A stretch of 64,000 bases of DNA from Centropristis striata (taxonomy: Eukaryota > Chordata > Actinopteri > Perciformes > Serranidae), in assembly GCF_030273125.1 (NCBI RefSeq), contig NC_081533.1:22546442-22610441 (forward strand), written 5' to 3'. Each line of letters opens with the position of its first letter. Positions within the stretch are counted from its first letter, which is position 1. A program made the translations under genes and the position numbers. Below the pieces are notes generated by a model. The model searched no databases, had not been told where the DNA came from, and saw only the letters and a list, made by a program, of their open reading frames with translations. Shown in pieces: positions 49,559 to 60,644 of the stretch.

Positions 49559-49812
49559 CCATGTTTCCATTAAAGTTGAAGCAAATTTTTTAAGTGTTAT
49601 TTTGAAATGTTGCAGTATAGAAAATGTGAATTAGAGCAGTTCCATCAACCGGTTTAGAGCAAATAAACAAAGCTACATAATCGTTCCTCCATCAGAAAAT
49701 AGCAGTGTAAATCTGTCAGTAAACAGTAGAAGATGAAGAGATTGAGTAAGAGTGAAAAAAACAACAAAGAGGTTGCTTAATGCACATTGAAATTCGTTGG
49801 TGGAAACACAGC
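49559..49812. mobile_element. MITE-like element with GTTTCCA ends, 254 bp
   Basis: The left end ccatgtttccattaaag and the right end (inverse complement gctgtgtttccaccaacg) form imperfect inverted repeats, with TAG on both outer sides. No coding sequence. It probably belongs to the same broad group as 19464-19960. Confidence 0.55.
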
Positions 49813-50090
49813 TAGTGGATCCATTTTGTCAACTTTTATTTTGTTTCTAGTTTTTCACATAATATGTCAACCTGCTGGCAGTGGTAAAGGAAAAGTCAGG
49901 GAATTAGCAAAGTCATTAGGATTTAAATCTTAGGAAGCAGAATGTCTACCAATACTAATTAAGTTGTGGTGATGCTCCTAAAATGTCTAGCAAGGAACCA
50001 GTGCTCCTGGTTGAGCCCTGCAAAGATTTCAATATACAGAGGGAAAATCAAACACAAACACCAATGACAGATGTCAAACCGATATATTAA

Positions 50091-50307
50091 CCCATTGACG
50101 CCTGAAACGCCTTTAAAACCTCTGGGCGATTTTAAAATAAGCCCCTAAAACCTGAAGTTTTTCTGGAAATTCAACAGAAGTGTCAACGCTTCGACTAAAT
50201 AATAGATTTTTCAGCCTCTGTAGCAGATAGAAATGAAATTCAAAAAGTATTTGAGAGCTTATACAAATACTACAAAACGACATATCCGCTTTCCAGGCTT
50301 CAATGGG
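50091..50307 (+). mobile_element. TTAA MITE, 217 bp (copy A)
   Basis: Bounded by TTAA on both sides (50087-50090, 50308-50311). Terminal inverted repeats are CCCATTGACGCCTG / CAGGCTTCAATGGG. No coding capacity. A near-identical copy in reverse orientation lies at 60314-60520. Confidence 0.9.
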
Positions 50308-50439
50308 TTAAGGTGATGAGAGTGACAACCAGAGAATAAGTGACTCATCTAGTATTTCGAATAAAGTAACTCAAATGGTGGGCTTCCTGCCATAGTGACC
50401 AGTTGAGATGCATAAAAAACATTTTTCAAATTGTGGGTG

Positions 50440-50660
50440 TATGTGACTCACAGGAAGCAGGAGAAAAAGAGAACGACAAAGGCAGAGACGTAATGAAGAT
50501 GAAAGACAAAGAAGCCCGGGCTCAACTGTAGCCAGGTTGGAGAAAGGCAGCAAATGGAACAGGGAATGAATGATGAAAAAGGAATTAGGCTGGAGAGATG
50601 AGAGTGATGAAAGACAGGGCGGGGAGGAGAGTTAGAGAATGAACGGCAAGTTTAAAAGGG
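50440..50660. repeat. purine-rich strand segment
   Basis: A/G-biased + strand. Confidence 0.5.
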
Positions 50661-50699
50661 GAGTTTTACAACTCTGTATGAAAAATAGCTCAGTGACAA

Positions 50700-53590
50700 G
50701 TCTATTAGTAACAGTCAGTTTCAAACACACACAAAAAACAAGAATAAGTGTGCTCATACACCTCAGAAATTGGGAGTGCACCCGAGTGAAACGGAAATGC
50801 TGAAAGACTAATGGGTATAATGTTCAAATAAAAACACAATACAGTCATTTGCTCTAAAATGTAATACTTGTCCCCTTGTAAAGGGTACATGTCCCTTACA
50901 ATTTAGATGGATGTACACCGAGTTGGAAAGACTTGTTCTCTTTCCAGCCATCATGTTCTTCAGCTATGGCTGCTTAGAGCTAAACCTCAGCCTGAAATGA
51001 GAGCTGTGCAAATTAAAAGTGTTGCTTGTGACAGCAGAAACTTTCAACATGTGCCGTTTCACGCAGGACGCTGCCCAGATTTAAGTAATTACTGCACTCC
51101 TGCCGATTTAAATGACCCCAATTCCCCAAAACGTCAAATTTCCATGGTAATTTAAGGCTTCCTCTGCAGAACAAAGAGGATTTGACAAACTGGTGCAGGA
51201 CTGAAGTGGAGGGGATCTGTAATAATGACTTTCTATCAACTTATAGTCTCGCTGACTGGAGTACAGCACGGCAGGGTAACGTGTACCTGCGTGTGTGTCC
51301 ATGCGTGTGTGCAAGCAGGTAGAAAAGCTTTCACTATGAAAGAAAGGCGCCTAAAGAGGAGGAGGAGAGGTATGAAAGAACAAAAGGAAGGCAGGCGGGG
51401 GGCACTTCTGGTACAAAGGCAGAGTAAAGAAACATCTATTGATGCGCGATGTGATGTCAAGATCTTTTCCATCTCATTTTCTCCTCAAAAATAATCAAGC
51501 ATGACACCCTCGGTGAGTTGCAACTAGATGAAAATATTAGAAAGAAATAGCCCGAGTTCTTCAGTGTCCATTATGCTCCATTTTAGCCCTTTTAAATGTA
51601 TTAAATATGACACTGCATTCGATAGCAGTAATAGAAAAGAAAGGCAATTCTGGAAAGTTTACATTGTAGATATATCTGCTCTGAGGACACGAAATGCATG
51701 ATTTATGATAGTTAAACATCCCATTTTTCTCCTACATTATTACTTTCTAAAAAATAAAAGGAAAAAAACAGAGTTATGCACATTTAAATTTTTCATACAG
51801 CAAGATAAATGTAAAGAAACTGGGAGTTATAGACACACAAGAATTATGCTGAAAAGAAGAATAAAAAGATACTGATGAAAAAATAGAAGAGGTTACATAA
51901 TGTGATGGGAATTAAAGCTCTACAGTCAATGATTTAAAACAATTAGATGTTGATATCTTGCAGTCAAAGCATCCATCAGGCTGTAGTTTTGGTTTGTCAT
52001 TCATCACGTTCACTATTTTCCAAGAAAAACTCAACTATATTACATGCTAAAGGAAAACTCTGACTGTTATCCCCTCAAAAACTTTAATATAAGCAATACA
52101 TTTATCTACATTTATTTACTTCATTACTTCACTACTACATCATTTATAACGCCTTACCAGGAAGTTTTTTTGCCCTAAACCTATTCACAGAAACTGCAGC
52201 CTTGTAAAATGATGTGTATTATTTTTAGAGCCGCAAAACGATCATGTGTCGTCACTGGTGGTATTGACAAAAAAGGTCTCTTCTGTCTTTTAGGTTGGAA
52301 ATCCTCTTGGGGAAACTAGCTAGCTGGTGTGAAAAGATTGGAAAATATATAAAAAATAAACACATTAAAAAAAAACATACTTGTTATGAGGAAGAAAATG
52401 GAATATTAATAAGGCCTCAATTTGACACATTGCGTTTGAATGTACATGAACATTTTGTTTCAAAGTTAACTCCACACAACCTAAACTCACTGCACACCCA
52501 CACACAGGTGTTTTTAGTTATTGAGGTTGCTTAAAAGTTGGGTGGAGCTATGCTGGGAATTCGCCGAGGTATTTCATAGACTCTTTATGAAATCATAAAG
52601 GTGAAATACGGCGGAACATAAGAGGAGAAACAAAGCTACCAGGAGAGTCAGAGAGGGTCTACACATGCCCACACAGTCCTTGGAAGATGTCTAATCAGCC
52701 AAAGTAAGTCACCTGTGTGGGTGCACTAAGAGCATCAAGGGCCTGTAATCCACCAACAAATTACTTAATAACATGTTTCCTTAACTGAGCTCAACTCTGG
52801 ACACACTGATTTACCACAGCCAGGTCTGAGTTCAAGTAGGAGAACACGCAACTTTTTAAACGAAAATCTGAAAAAAAAAAAATGGAAAACTACAGCCCTG
52901 ATAAGTAAATAAAAGACCAGATTGAGGAAAAATATCATTGCTTTTCTTTACAGATCACATTGCCCACGCTTTAGGGCAGGCATAAATATTTACAACCTTC
53001 ACTGACAGGATATACTTAAAAGTAGACACAGTTTTACTCAAAATAACAAATTAATGGTTTGGGGAGACAAAATAGGCCTGTTGTTGAAAGTGGTGGTTGT
53101 TTGACTTAATGATCTTCAGGACTTCAATGTTTACTGATGAGTTTGTCCACAAATCCTGAGCTGATTTAGTTCACCGTGGTGTAATGCAAATATAGCAAGT
53201 TGAATAAAAGAGCTTCTTTGTTTAAAGAAAAAAAAAAAACTGAGCCTGAAAGACAGACAAGATCAAAGAAGCCAAACAAGAGTGCAGGGAATGATCAAGA
53301 CAGCGAGCGACTACAGCTAACAAAGCTGTCAGTCATGTTTGGTTGCCTTAGGAACAGGTGAAATCATTTTGTTTCCATGCAAATCTCCCCCCCTGCCCAG
53401 AACTTCCTATAATAGTTGCACTGATTTGTTAGTGTGTCAGTTTAATTCATTAATTGAGCTAATTATGCAGGAAATCCAATATGAATTATCCTAATTGTAG
53501 CTTTCTGTGTGTGCACACATCAGCGCAGAGCAAAGATTTATGGGTGTTGGTGTGAGTGAAGACTGATATACCTGTAACAGTGTGTTCTTT
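50700..53590. other. intronic, nothing recognised
   Basis: Complex sequence. 50900-51150 and 53340-53510 look non-repetitive and GC-balanced, with homeodomain/POU-like motifs (ATGCAAAT at 53377-53384), but function is not demonstrable. Poly(A) runs near 52870 and 53228. Confidence 0.4.
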
Positions 53591-53689
53591 GTGTTTTTAT
53601 CGTGTGTGTGTGTGTCGCTTTGAGACCCATCTGTGTTGTTTCAGCCAAGCAAATCTCACAGGTCATCAGTGAAGCGGAATGCTATTTAT

Positions 53690-54015
53690 ATCTTTCATTA
53701 TCCTCTCTCTCTTTCTCATCTCTCTCCTTCATTCCCATTGTCTCTCGCCCTCTCTCTGACCTCATCTTTTAGCTTTTCTCTTCACTGATCCCACCTGTTC
53801 TGGCTCTCTTCTCTTTCCCCAACATCCCCTTCCTACAACCGTCCCTTTGGACTTGTCAGCTTTCTAGCAATCACTTCTCTTCTCTCCTTCCTCACACTGT
53901 CCATTTCAACAGATTTTTCTTTTTTGACAGTTTTTGTTTTCTTCTCACATTTTATAAATCGCCTCTACTCTTCTCGACTCTGCCAACACCTCCAACCTTC
54001 ATCTCTCTACTTCAG
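53690..54015. repeat. pyrimidine-rich segment
   Basis: The + strand is C/T-biased. In the PC pre-mRNA this is a purine-rich block starting about 160 nt downstream of the exon at 54173-54291. Confidence 0.6.
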
Positions 54016-54172
54016 CAACTTCTCAGAGTGGGAACCACCTAACCTTGAAGCTGCGCACCTGTCTATGGACAGATGATACCGAACAAACACACACACAAAA
54101 TGACAACCGCCCCGACCATGCAGCTGCCCACCTGCCCAAACCCATACGCACATGTAAACATCTGCTACTTAC

Positions 54173-54291
54173 TCAGTGATTTCTTCAGTGACCGTGTGTT
54201 CAACTTGGAGTCGCGAGTTGACCTCGATGAAGTAGTGTCTGCCATGTTTGTCCACTAGGAACTCCACAGTCCCTGCGTTCTCGTAGCCCAC
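54173..54291 (-). CDS. pcx: pyruvate carboxylase, internal exon (biotin carboxylase domain)
   Basis: Internal 119-nt exon of the mitochondrial biotin enzyme that carboxylates pyruvate to oxaloacetate (anaplerosis, gluconeogenesis). Read on the minus strand it begins VGYENAGTVEFLVD and ends VTEEIT plus the first two bases of an Asp codon. It contains FIEVNSRLQVEH, the ATP-grasp signature; in biotin carboxylases the Glu and Asn of EVN bind metal-ATP and the following Arg and QVE line the bicarbonate/biotin site. Boundaries are set by a consensus acceptor (T-rich tract, then tgtag, next to 54291) and donor (gtaagt, 54167-54172). The exon enters in phase 0 and leaves in phase 2, which matches exactly the phase of the exon at 18469-18631. 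The frame is open and I see no lesion. The preceding exon is not in the window. Family assignment rests on recognising the conserved vertebrate PC sequence; the residue roles are established knowledge of the family. Confidence 0.97.
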
Positions 54292-54599
54292 CTACAGCAA
54301 AAAAACACACAAGAAAGCAGTTTTACAGCTCTGAGTTATCTAAGTAATAATGTTAGTTGTGTAAACACTCAAGAAGGAGCTCTCACTCATCTTAATGAGC
54401 CATGAAACCACGAGAACAAAAAAAACTGCCCTCTCTCCATGCAAATATGACTACATAAAATGAGGGAAAAACAAGCTCCATGTTTTATTTGTATAGAGGG
54501 AGGAGGGCATTTTTTCATCATTTTCCTGCATTGCAATAATGAGATCATTAATCAAGGGGGATTTGTTGAAAGCTCATCATCATAAAGGCCCATTTTTAC

Positions 54600-54780
54600 A
54601 CTGCAATCAGAATCACAATCAGTGTCAGGTACAATAAATATACAGGAATCTATCTCAGTCTTATTGGCGCAGGGAAGATAATATGTCCTCTAAAGTACGT
54701 CACACAGTGTAAACATGGTACAGAGAAGACTGGGCCTTATATTTACATAGGTAACAATAACAGAAAGGACTATACTGCAT
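54600..54780. mobile_element. LINE-tail-like fragment (tentative)
   Basis: caatcagaatcacaatcagt followed by a degenerate tcttattggcgcagg resembles the 3' end of fish LINEs that read atcagaatcagctttattggc. Diverged, no coding sequence. Confidence 0.35.
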
Positions 54781-57490
54781 TCATTATATTCAACCCTTTC
54801 GCCTGAAAGATGGATTGATACACAACTAATCTGTTTAAGAATTTGATTTGTAGGGAGTTCTTGGAGAAAAACTCAACTGAAAAGGTCCACCTTAGCTCAA
54901 AATCACATCCAAGAGTCTGTACCCACAACAGATATACAATAACTGTATCTCATAGCATGTTCAGAAAGAGAGATGGTGAAATTACATAAAAAAAGAATTG
55001 AATGACAGTTTGCAGAAACAATATGGTGACATAAAAAATATGAATCAGAGCACCCCAACGTGAACTCTTTTGTTCATACCTGCAAACTCTTCAGTACCAA
55101 CCCAAACATTCATAGTGAATGCGTTATTGTTTTCAGTCTGAAACAACACAAAAAAGGTTAAAAAGAAGTCACATCACTGATGTAGGGCTTCTATTTAGTC
55201 TGCCAAATTGTGTTTTTCTCCTCAGAAATAGAAATGTTCTCATTTTCATCAGCAATGTGGTGTGCAAATGCACCATCTAGAAACTAATGCACTTATCTTT
55301 ATATCTTTTAAAACATTTAATGGCTGGATGAATTATTGTTTCTTAATTTAGCAGAAAATAAAGTATATTCCAATCTATTCAGACATGCTGTGCATTTCAC
55401 CATTTAGTACACCAGAAAAAGATTTAGTATGATCCAAAACATAGTCTGTGAAATGCCAATATCCAAGCACCAGGATGTCTTACTACATCCAGCCACAGTT
55501 CGCAGTATGCAGGCCACCATTCTTTTCTGGCTTTTCTTACACACAATCCTCTGCACAGCCTACATATGAGCCAGTGTGTTGAAGTTCAAGGCTCCATGTT
55601 ATGATGAAGTAGTACTGCATGCAACAGTAAATACTTCATTAGCTGGAGTACATATTAAAATAATAAAAAGTAGCATGTTACTTTCTGTTTTACATGTTCA
55701 TCATGTTCCGATGACTGGACATTTCTGTCTGAACAAAACTTTTGATTATGGCTTTTGAAAGGTGAAGCTTTTTCTTCACTTTGAAATATTTTCCCCCACA
55801 TAGAGCTGTTATTTGGGTGGAATTTGACTTCATGTCAAATCTGATGCAGCAGCTGTCTATAACAGTCATTTGCGAAGAGTAATTTAAAGATAGCTCAATA
55901 TATAATCATCCTGTATAATTACTTTGCTTTGCTAAGACTGGATCTCTCTAAACTGTCTGGTTTGTGTTTTTCTGTCAGAAATGTAACATGCCATTCAGAG
56001 TAAAACATGATAATTGTGAGGGAAATTAGCATGTTAGGAGACCAACACCAGCACTTTACATACTCATCCGTCAAAACTCCACTTTGGATCGTCTCAGCTA
56101 CGGTTTAATTTTGCCCAGTGGGAGCTGCAAGCAGAGTGTAATTGCCATATAAATGCTATATAAATAAAATGTATTATTATCATTATAATTTTGAGACTTG
56201 GCGGGTTTATGCAAATTACACAGATGATTTGAGCGAAGCAATCTGATTGGTGTACAGACCATTTTCACCAATTTAACCAATTGAAGCAACTCCGATCAGA
56301 TGTAGCCTTATCACTGATTATTCCTATAATCAAAGCCTTGCAATAATATGAAATGTACAACAGTGAAGGAAATATTGGAAGAAAGCAACATCCAAACATC
56401 AGAATGAAATTAGAGGGCTGCGAGTAATCAAATATCCAAAACACAAGCTGCAAAAGAGAAAATCTAATTGTCCCAGAAAGCACAGATGTGAACAGTCCAA
56501 GAAAAGGCAACAGCACCACCTACATCTGAAAATATCCATCCAAAAGTGATGGACAGACAGTTATGTGTTGAGCATTTTGTGGAAATGTGTGAACAAACCA
56601 GGGGGAAGTGAATTATCTAAACTAATTCCTTTACCCCAGTCTTCAAACAGAAAAATGCATGTTTAGTCTTTAATTGTTAAACCAGCCTCATGCCTTCAGG
56701 ATCGCTTTAATTTACAACATTTGGCGAGCATAAATGTCAAGACAATCAAATGGGCAGAGGAAAAGAGAGGGATGGATTGCAGAGACAAACATGGCCCTAA
56801 GCTAAAACTGCAGCAATTAGAATTTGGCAACTAAACAAACACAAGACAACCTAAAAAAAAAAAGCTCAAAAATGTTAGGAGATGCAGTTGCAATGAAGAA
56901 TCCATTATGCATAACACACAGGTATGTAAGCAAATGTTTCACCGGCGTAAAACAACACCTGCTCAGAGCTTGTCAGCTTCGTATTAAGCCCATAACTAGT
57001 ATAATTAAGTTTGTTGTGAAGAAAAGTGATCTCAGGAGGAAATTAGACACAGTTCAGGAGCAAAGTACATACACACCCACATCCAACATGTATTAATATT
57101 TGGTGTAACCTTGTAAAAACATCATCTGTGTGAAAATATTCACAGACACTCAGTCAGCAGAGTTTTCTCTGCAGAGAGAGATTAGTCCCATTTATGGCAT
57201 CTGTAGCTCCCCACAGGTTTTACCAGAGAGATTCATTAGAAGGATCACACACACAGTAACACAATCTAACACACATGCAAACTGAACTAATGAACTAAAC
57301 CATATCAGCCCAAACACATACACAAAAACATGCATATTGAAAATGAATATATGTACATAAAACACAAAACCAGCCCCAAAAAATGTTGGCATTGTAGGTT
57401 CCTGCAAACCACAGATACGTTAATATGACACATTGTTAGCATCTTTTAGCTTTAGCCGCAGGCTGGTGACATAGAACAACAACAGTCTGT
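54781..57490. other. intronic, possible LINE tail at 56140-56195
   Basis: Complex AT-rich sequence. At 56145-56190 the motif gctatataaataaaatgt followed by tattattatcattat resembles a LINE 3' tail. No gene found, and the upstream PC exon is not here. Confidence 0.4.
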
Positions 57491-57498
57491 GGAGGGAC

Positions 57499-57942
57499 TA
57501 GGGTTGTCAAAAGTATCGATACTCAAAAAAGTATTGATACTAAAACGTTGTATCCGGATACAATACTCATTTTTAAAAGTATCGATACCTAGCCAAGGAA
57601 TGAACACTTAAGTTAAGTTATTGTTTGTTTGTTTTGTTTTTTAATCAAGCTTGCCTAATATTGTGCACAGCATACAACCTCAAAATATTGTTCTAATTGT
57701 TATTGTTTATTGTATTTATTTATTTTTTGCACTACCTCAGAACTGACGCTTGTTTCTTTTTGCACAACTGTTTTTTATTATAAATATTTAACCTGTGGTT
57801 CTGTTAATTTTTACATGTTGCATTTATCTTGTTAATAAAGATATTTCTGTCAAATTTTGGGGTATCAAAAATGGTATCGAGTATCGAATATTTTTCTGAG
57901 TATCGGTATCGAGTTGAAAATTTTAGTATCGTGACAACCCTA
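57499..57942. mobile_element. hAT-type non-autonomous element, 444 bp
   Basis: Terminal inverted repeats TAGGGTTGTCA / TGACAACCCTA (one mismatch inwards) with identical 8-bp duplications ggagggac at 57491-57498 and 57943-57950. Subterminal regions contain multiple GTATCGATAC-type repeats. No coding sequence. Intact ends suggest a fairly young insertion. Confidence 0.95.
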
Positions 57943-58227
57943 GGAGGGACGACATCAGGGTGAAATCTACACTGGGCTTTCAGTTCACGTACATTACTTA
58001 GGTTTAAGACCTGTAAATTAACTTTAGTACATAAATACGTAACATTCTAACATCACGCTCTATGTAACATACGGAACTGCGTTAAGTTGTTTCTTTAGTT
58101 CATGTAGTCCAGTCTAATAGCAGTGATTTGACATGAAATACCAACATTTACATGACTGGGTTGCAAAAAAAACACCTACATGCTCAGCTTCCATGAAATA
58201 AAGCCTGGCAGAAACAAATAAATACCA

Positions 58228-58237
58228 GTGTGTCTGT

Positions 58238-58286
<49 letters not shown>
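58228..58286. repeat. (GT)n microsatellite
   Basis: GT array, uninterrupted from 58244. Confidence 0.95.
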
Positions 58287-58287
<1 letters not shown>

Positions 58288-58411
58288 CTGCCTTTAGAAC
58301 TTCCAGCAAGGCTACTCTTCCCTGTCCACACACACCCACTTCACACAAAATGCTAATTTTCAGCCAGACTCGCCTTTCTCTTAACCTTGTCTGTGTGCAG
58401 CCAAATTCTTC

Positions 58412-58413
<2 letters not shown>

Positions 58414-58449
<36 letters not shown>
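58414..58449. repeat. (GT)n microsatellite
   Basis: 36 bases of GT/TG. Confidence 0.95.
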
Positions 58450-58450
<1 letters not shown>

Positions 58451-58565
58451 TTTCTGTACAGCCTTTGATGACAAATGCATGCAGCTAGTACTCAAGGCCT
58501 CACAGATAATGACAGTGAAAGACAGCACTACAGTAAAAGAAACGACTCCAATCTCTGTGCGCGCA

Positions 58566-58568
<3 letters not shown>

Positions 58569-58623
<55 letters not shown>
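58569..58623. repeat. (AC)27 microsatellite
   Basis: 55 bases of AC, opposite orientation to the two GT arrays just to its left. The three can pair as hairpins. Confidence 0.97.
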
Positions 58624-58625
<2 letters not shown>

Positions 58626-58979
58626 TGTACGTAGACAAATTTACACACCAATATGTGTCACTCCATATTGCTCTCACTGTCTCTTGCTCACACACACTGA
58701 GTCAGTGAGTGGGGTAGCAGCCAGTGTAACAGATTGAGTGGTCACTGTTTTATTAGGTCTGACAGACAAGTCAATGGGCTGTATTAGCACAAGGAGAGGT
58801 CACCATGGTGTCGCATACACACATCCTACCATAGTACAGTATTTAATATATATTCACACGTTTAGCTCCATGCTGCTGACCACGGTGTGTGTGTGACTGT
58901 GCTTAAACGATCCCAGCACTGATGAATGTACACTGGTGTATGGCTTTGAATAGGAAGTGACAAAGACAGATAGCTGGTA

Positions 58980-59240
58980 CTGTACGGCACGGAGAGAGCA
59001 AGAGAGTGAAACAAAGTGCATTAAGAACAGTTCAGGAGTGGTGGGAGAAAAATGGGTGTGTACAGATGGATGGATAGAGGGGGGGAGTTAAAGAAAGATT
59101 GATGGATGGATCAAATGAGGACACAAGGAATCACAGTGTTTGGTGGGGGTGTAGAGAAAGGACAAAGAGACGTACCGAGTGAAAGAGAGGATTAGATGGA
59201 GTAAATCAGGGAGGGGAAGAATAGCAGAGAGCTTCAGTGA
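58980..59240. repeat. purine-rich strand segment
   Basis: A/G-biased + strand. Confidence 0.5.
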
Positions 59241-59860
59241 TGGAGGGACTGTCACTCTCCCTGGTTTCTCTTTCACTTCAGCATGAAATCATTTGCGTGT
59301 GACGTTGTTTCAGGATGTCAAAATTCAAATTCAATGAGGACTCTTGGCTGTTTTTTCCCCTTTGCTCCACAGCGCCTCACTGTGCCAGGACATTACTGAA
59401 AGAGTTCACAATAGTAGAAAAATCATCTATCAACAAGATGGAGTGAAGGAGAGACCGACCCAAATTGCAAAGAGCGGTGTGCATCACCAAGCTGCCTACA
59501 AGACTCGAGGCTACAACACATTGTTGACGTCAAAGTTAAAAGGTGTGGAGCAAACAGGTCAGCACAGCAGTGGTTCACATAATGCATAAAAAAACAACTT
59601 GACTGCACACAATACCACAACACATTTCACTCGTCTGTCTCTGGTCTGTACAAGGTGAGGCTGCGGCAGAATCACAATGAAAGAAAAAATAAGAATTCTG
59701 CTTGATCTTACAAAATTCTCTCACAATTGTTGTCTCTGTTGTTGCTGATGGCAAGGTCAGAACTTGGCAAACTTTAAATTTTCGGGTTTATCATAATCAT
59801 GGCAGCCCTTCAAAACAGGGAGGTAAGGGCAGTGAGATGACGTGGAGGAGGGCTGTCCTG
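59241..59860. other. intronic, nothing recognised
   Basis: Complex sequence without features. Confidence 0.4.
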
Positions 59861-59864
59861 GAAA

Positions 59865-59872
<8 letters not shown>

Positions 59873-59941
<69 letters not shown>
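59873..59941. repeat. (AT)34 microsatellite
   Basis: 69 bases of alternating A and T, self-complementary and able to extrude a cruciform. Confidence 0.97.
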
Positions 59942-59946
<5 letters not shown>

Positions 59947-60313
59947 TACATTACATGCTTCACGACCACATACTTGTCGAATAATTATTTCCAGGAGGAT
60001 AACTGTTACAGGGCAAAGCATGGTCTCAAGATGACTCAGTAGCTTTAGTTTATCCCAGCGGCCCACACAGACTGAACAGCAGTGTCCCTGAGAGGTGGTT
60101 CAATGGATGTTTGTGGCCTTATTTCAATGCAAACACTGATGACATTCAGTCAAAAAGAAACTGCAGCGGAAACCTTCCAGCAGCGAAGGAATTCCAGCTT
60201 TTATGACACCAAAACATGATGTTGTCTTACAGTAGCTATAACTGTTGGTGCGTGTCAGTATGGCATGTCCTTGTACCCTCTCTGCACCTCTGGAGACAGG
60301 ATATCTTCTTTTT

Positions 60314-60520
60314 CCTGGAAAGCGAATACGTCGTTTTGTAGTATTTGTATAAGCTCTCAAATACTTTTTGAATTTCATTTCTATCTGCTACAGAGGCTGA
60401 AAAATCTTTTATTTAGTAGAAGCGTTGACACTTCTGTTGAATTTCCAGAAAAACTTCAGGTTTTAGGGGCTTATTTGAAAATCGCCCAGAGGTTTTACAG
60501 GCGTTTTAGGCCTCAATGGG
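60314..60520 (-). mobile_element. TTAA MITE, 207 bp (copy B, inverted relative to copy A)
   Basis: Inverse-complement match to 50091-50307 with about eight differences over about 205 bp counted by eye. The high-coordinate end is intact (CTCAATGGG then TTAA at 60521-60524). The other end lacks the last ~10 bp and the TTAA, replaced by unrelated sequence. Confidence 0.9.
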
Positions 60521-60644
60521 TTAATATGTACTGTATTCATTTATTTTAGTTGAATCTTACATTTATTTATTTTTTATGTTGTGACTATACACGTATACAT
60601 GTCATGAATTTTAGTCATTCTGATGTCTGATGTAAGAAATTAAA

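Larger units (their letters stand above)
18632..54172 (-). other. pcx: giant intron of pyruvate carboxylase (35,541 bp)
   Basis: GT-AG intron separating the two recognised PC exons. The donor is gtaagt at the high-coordinate end and the acceptor is aacag at the low-coordinate end. The two exons are consecutive because the split codon GA|T rejoins and the protein reads through without a missing segment. The intron holds most of the transposons and microsatellites listed here. I found no further exon, nested gene or RNA gene in it. Confidence 0.93.
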
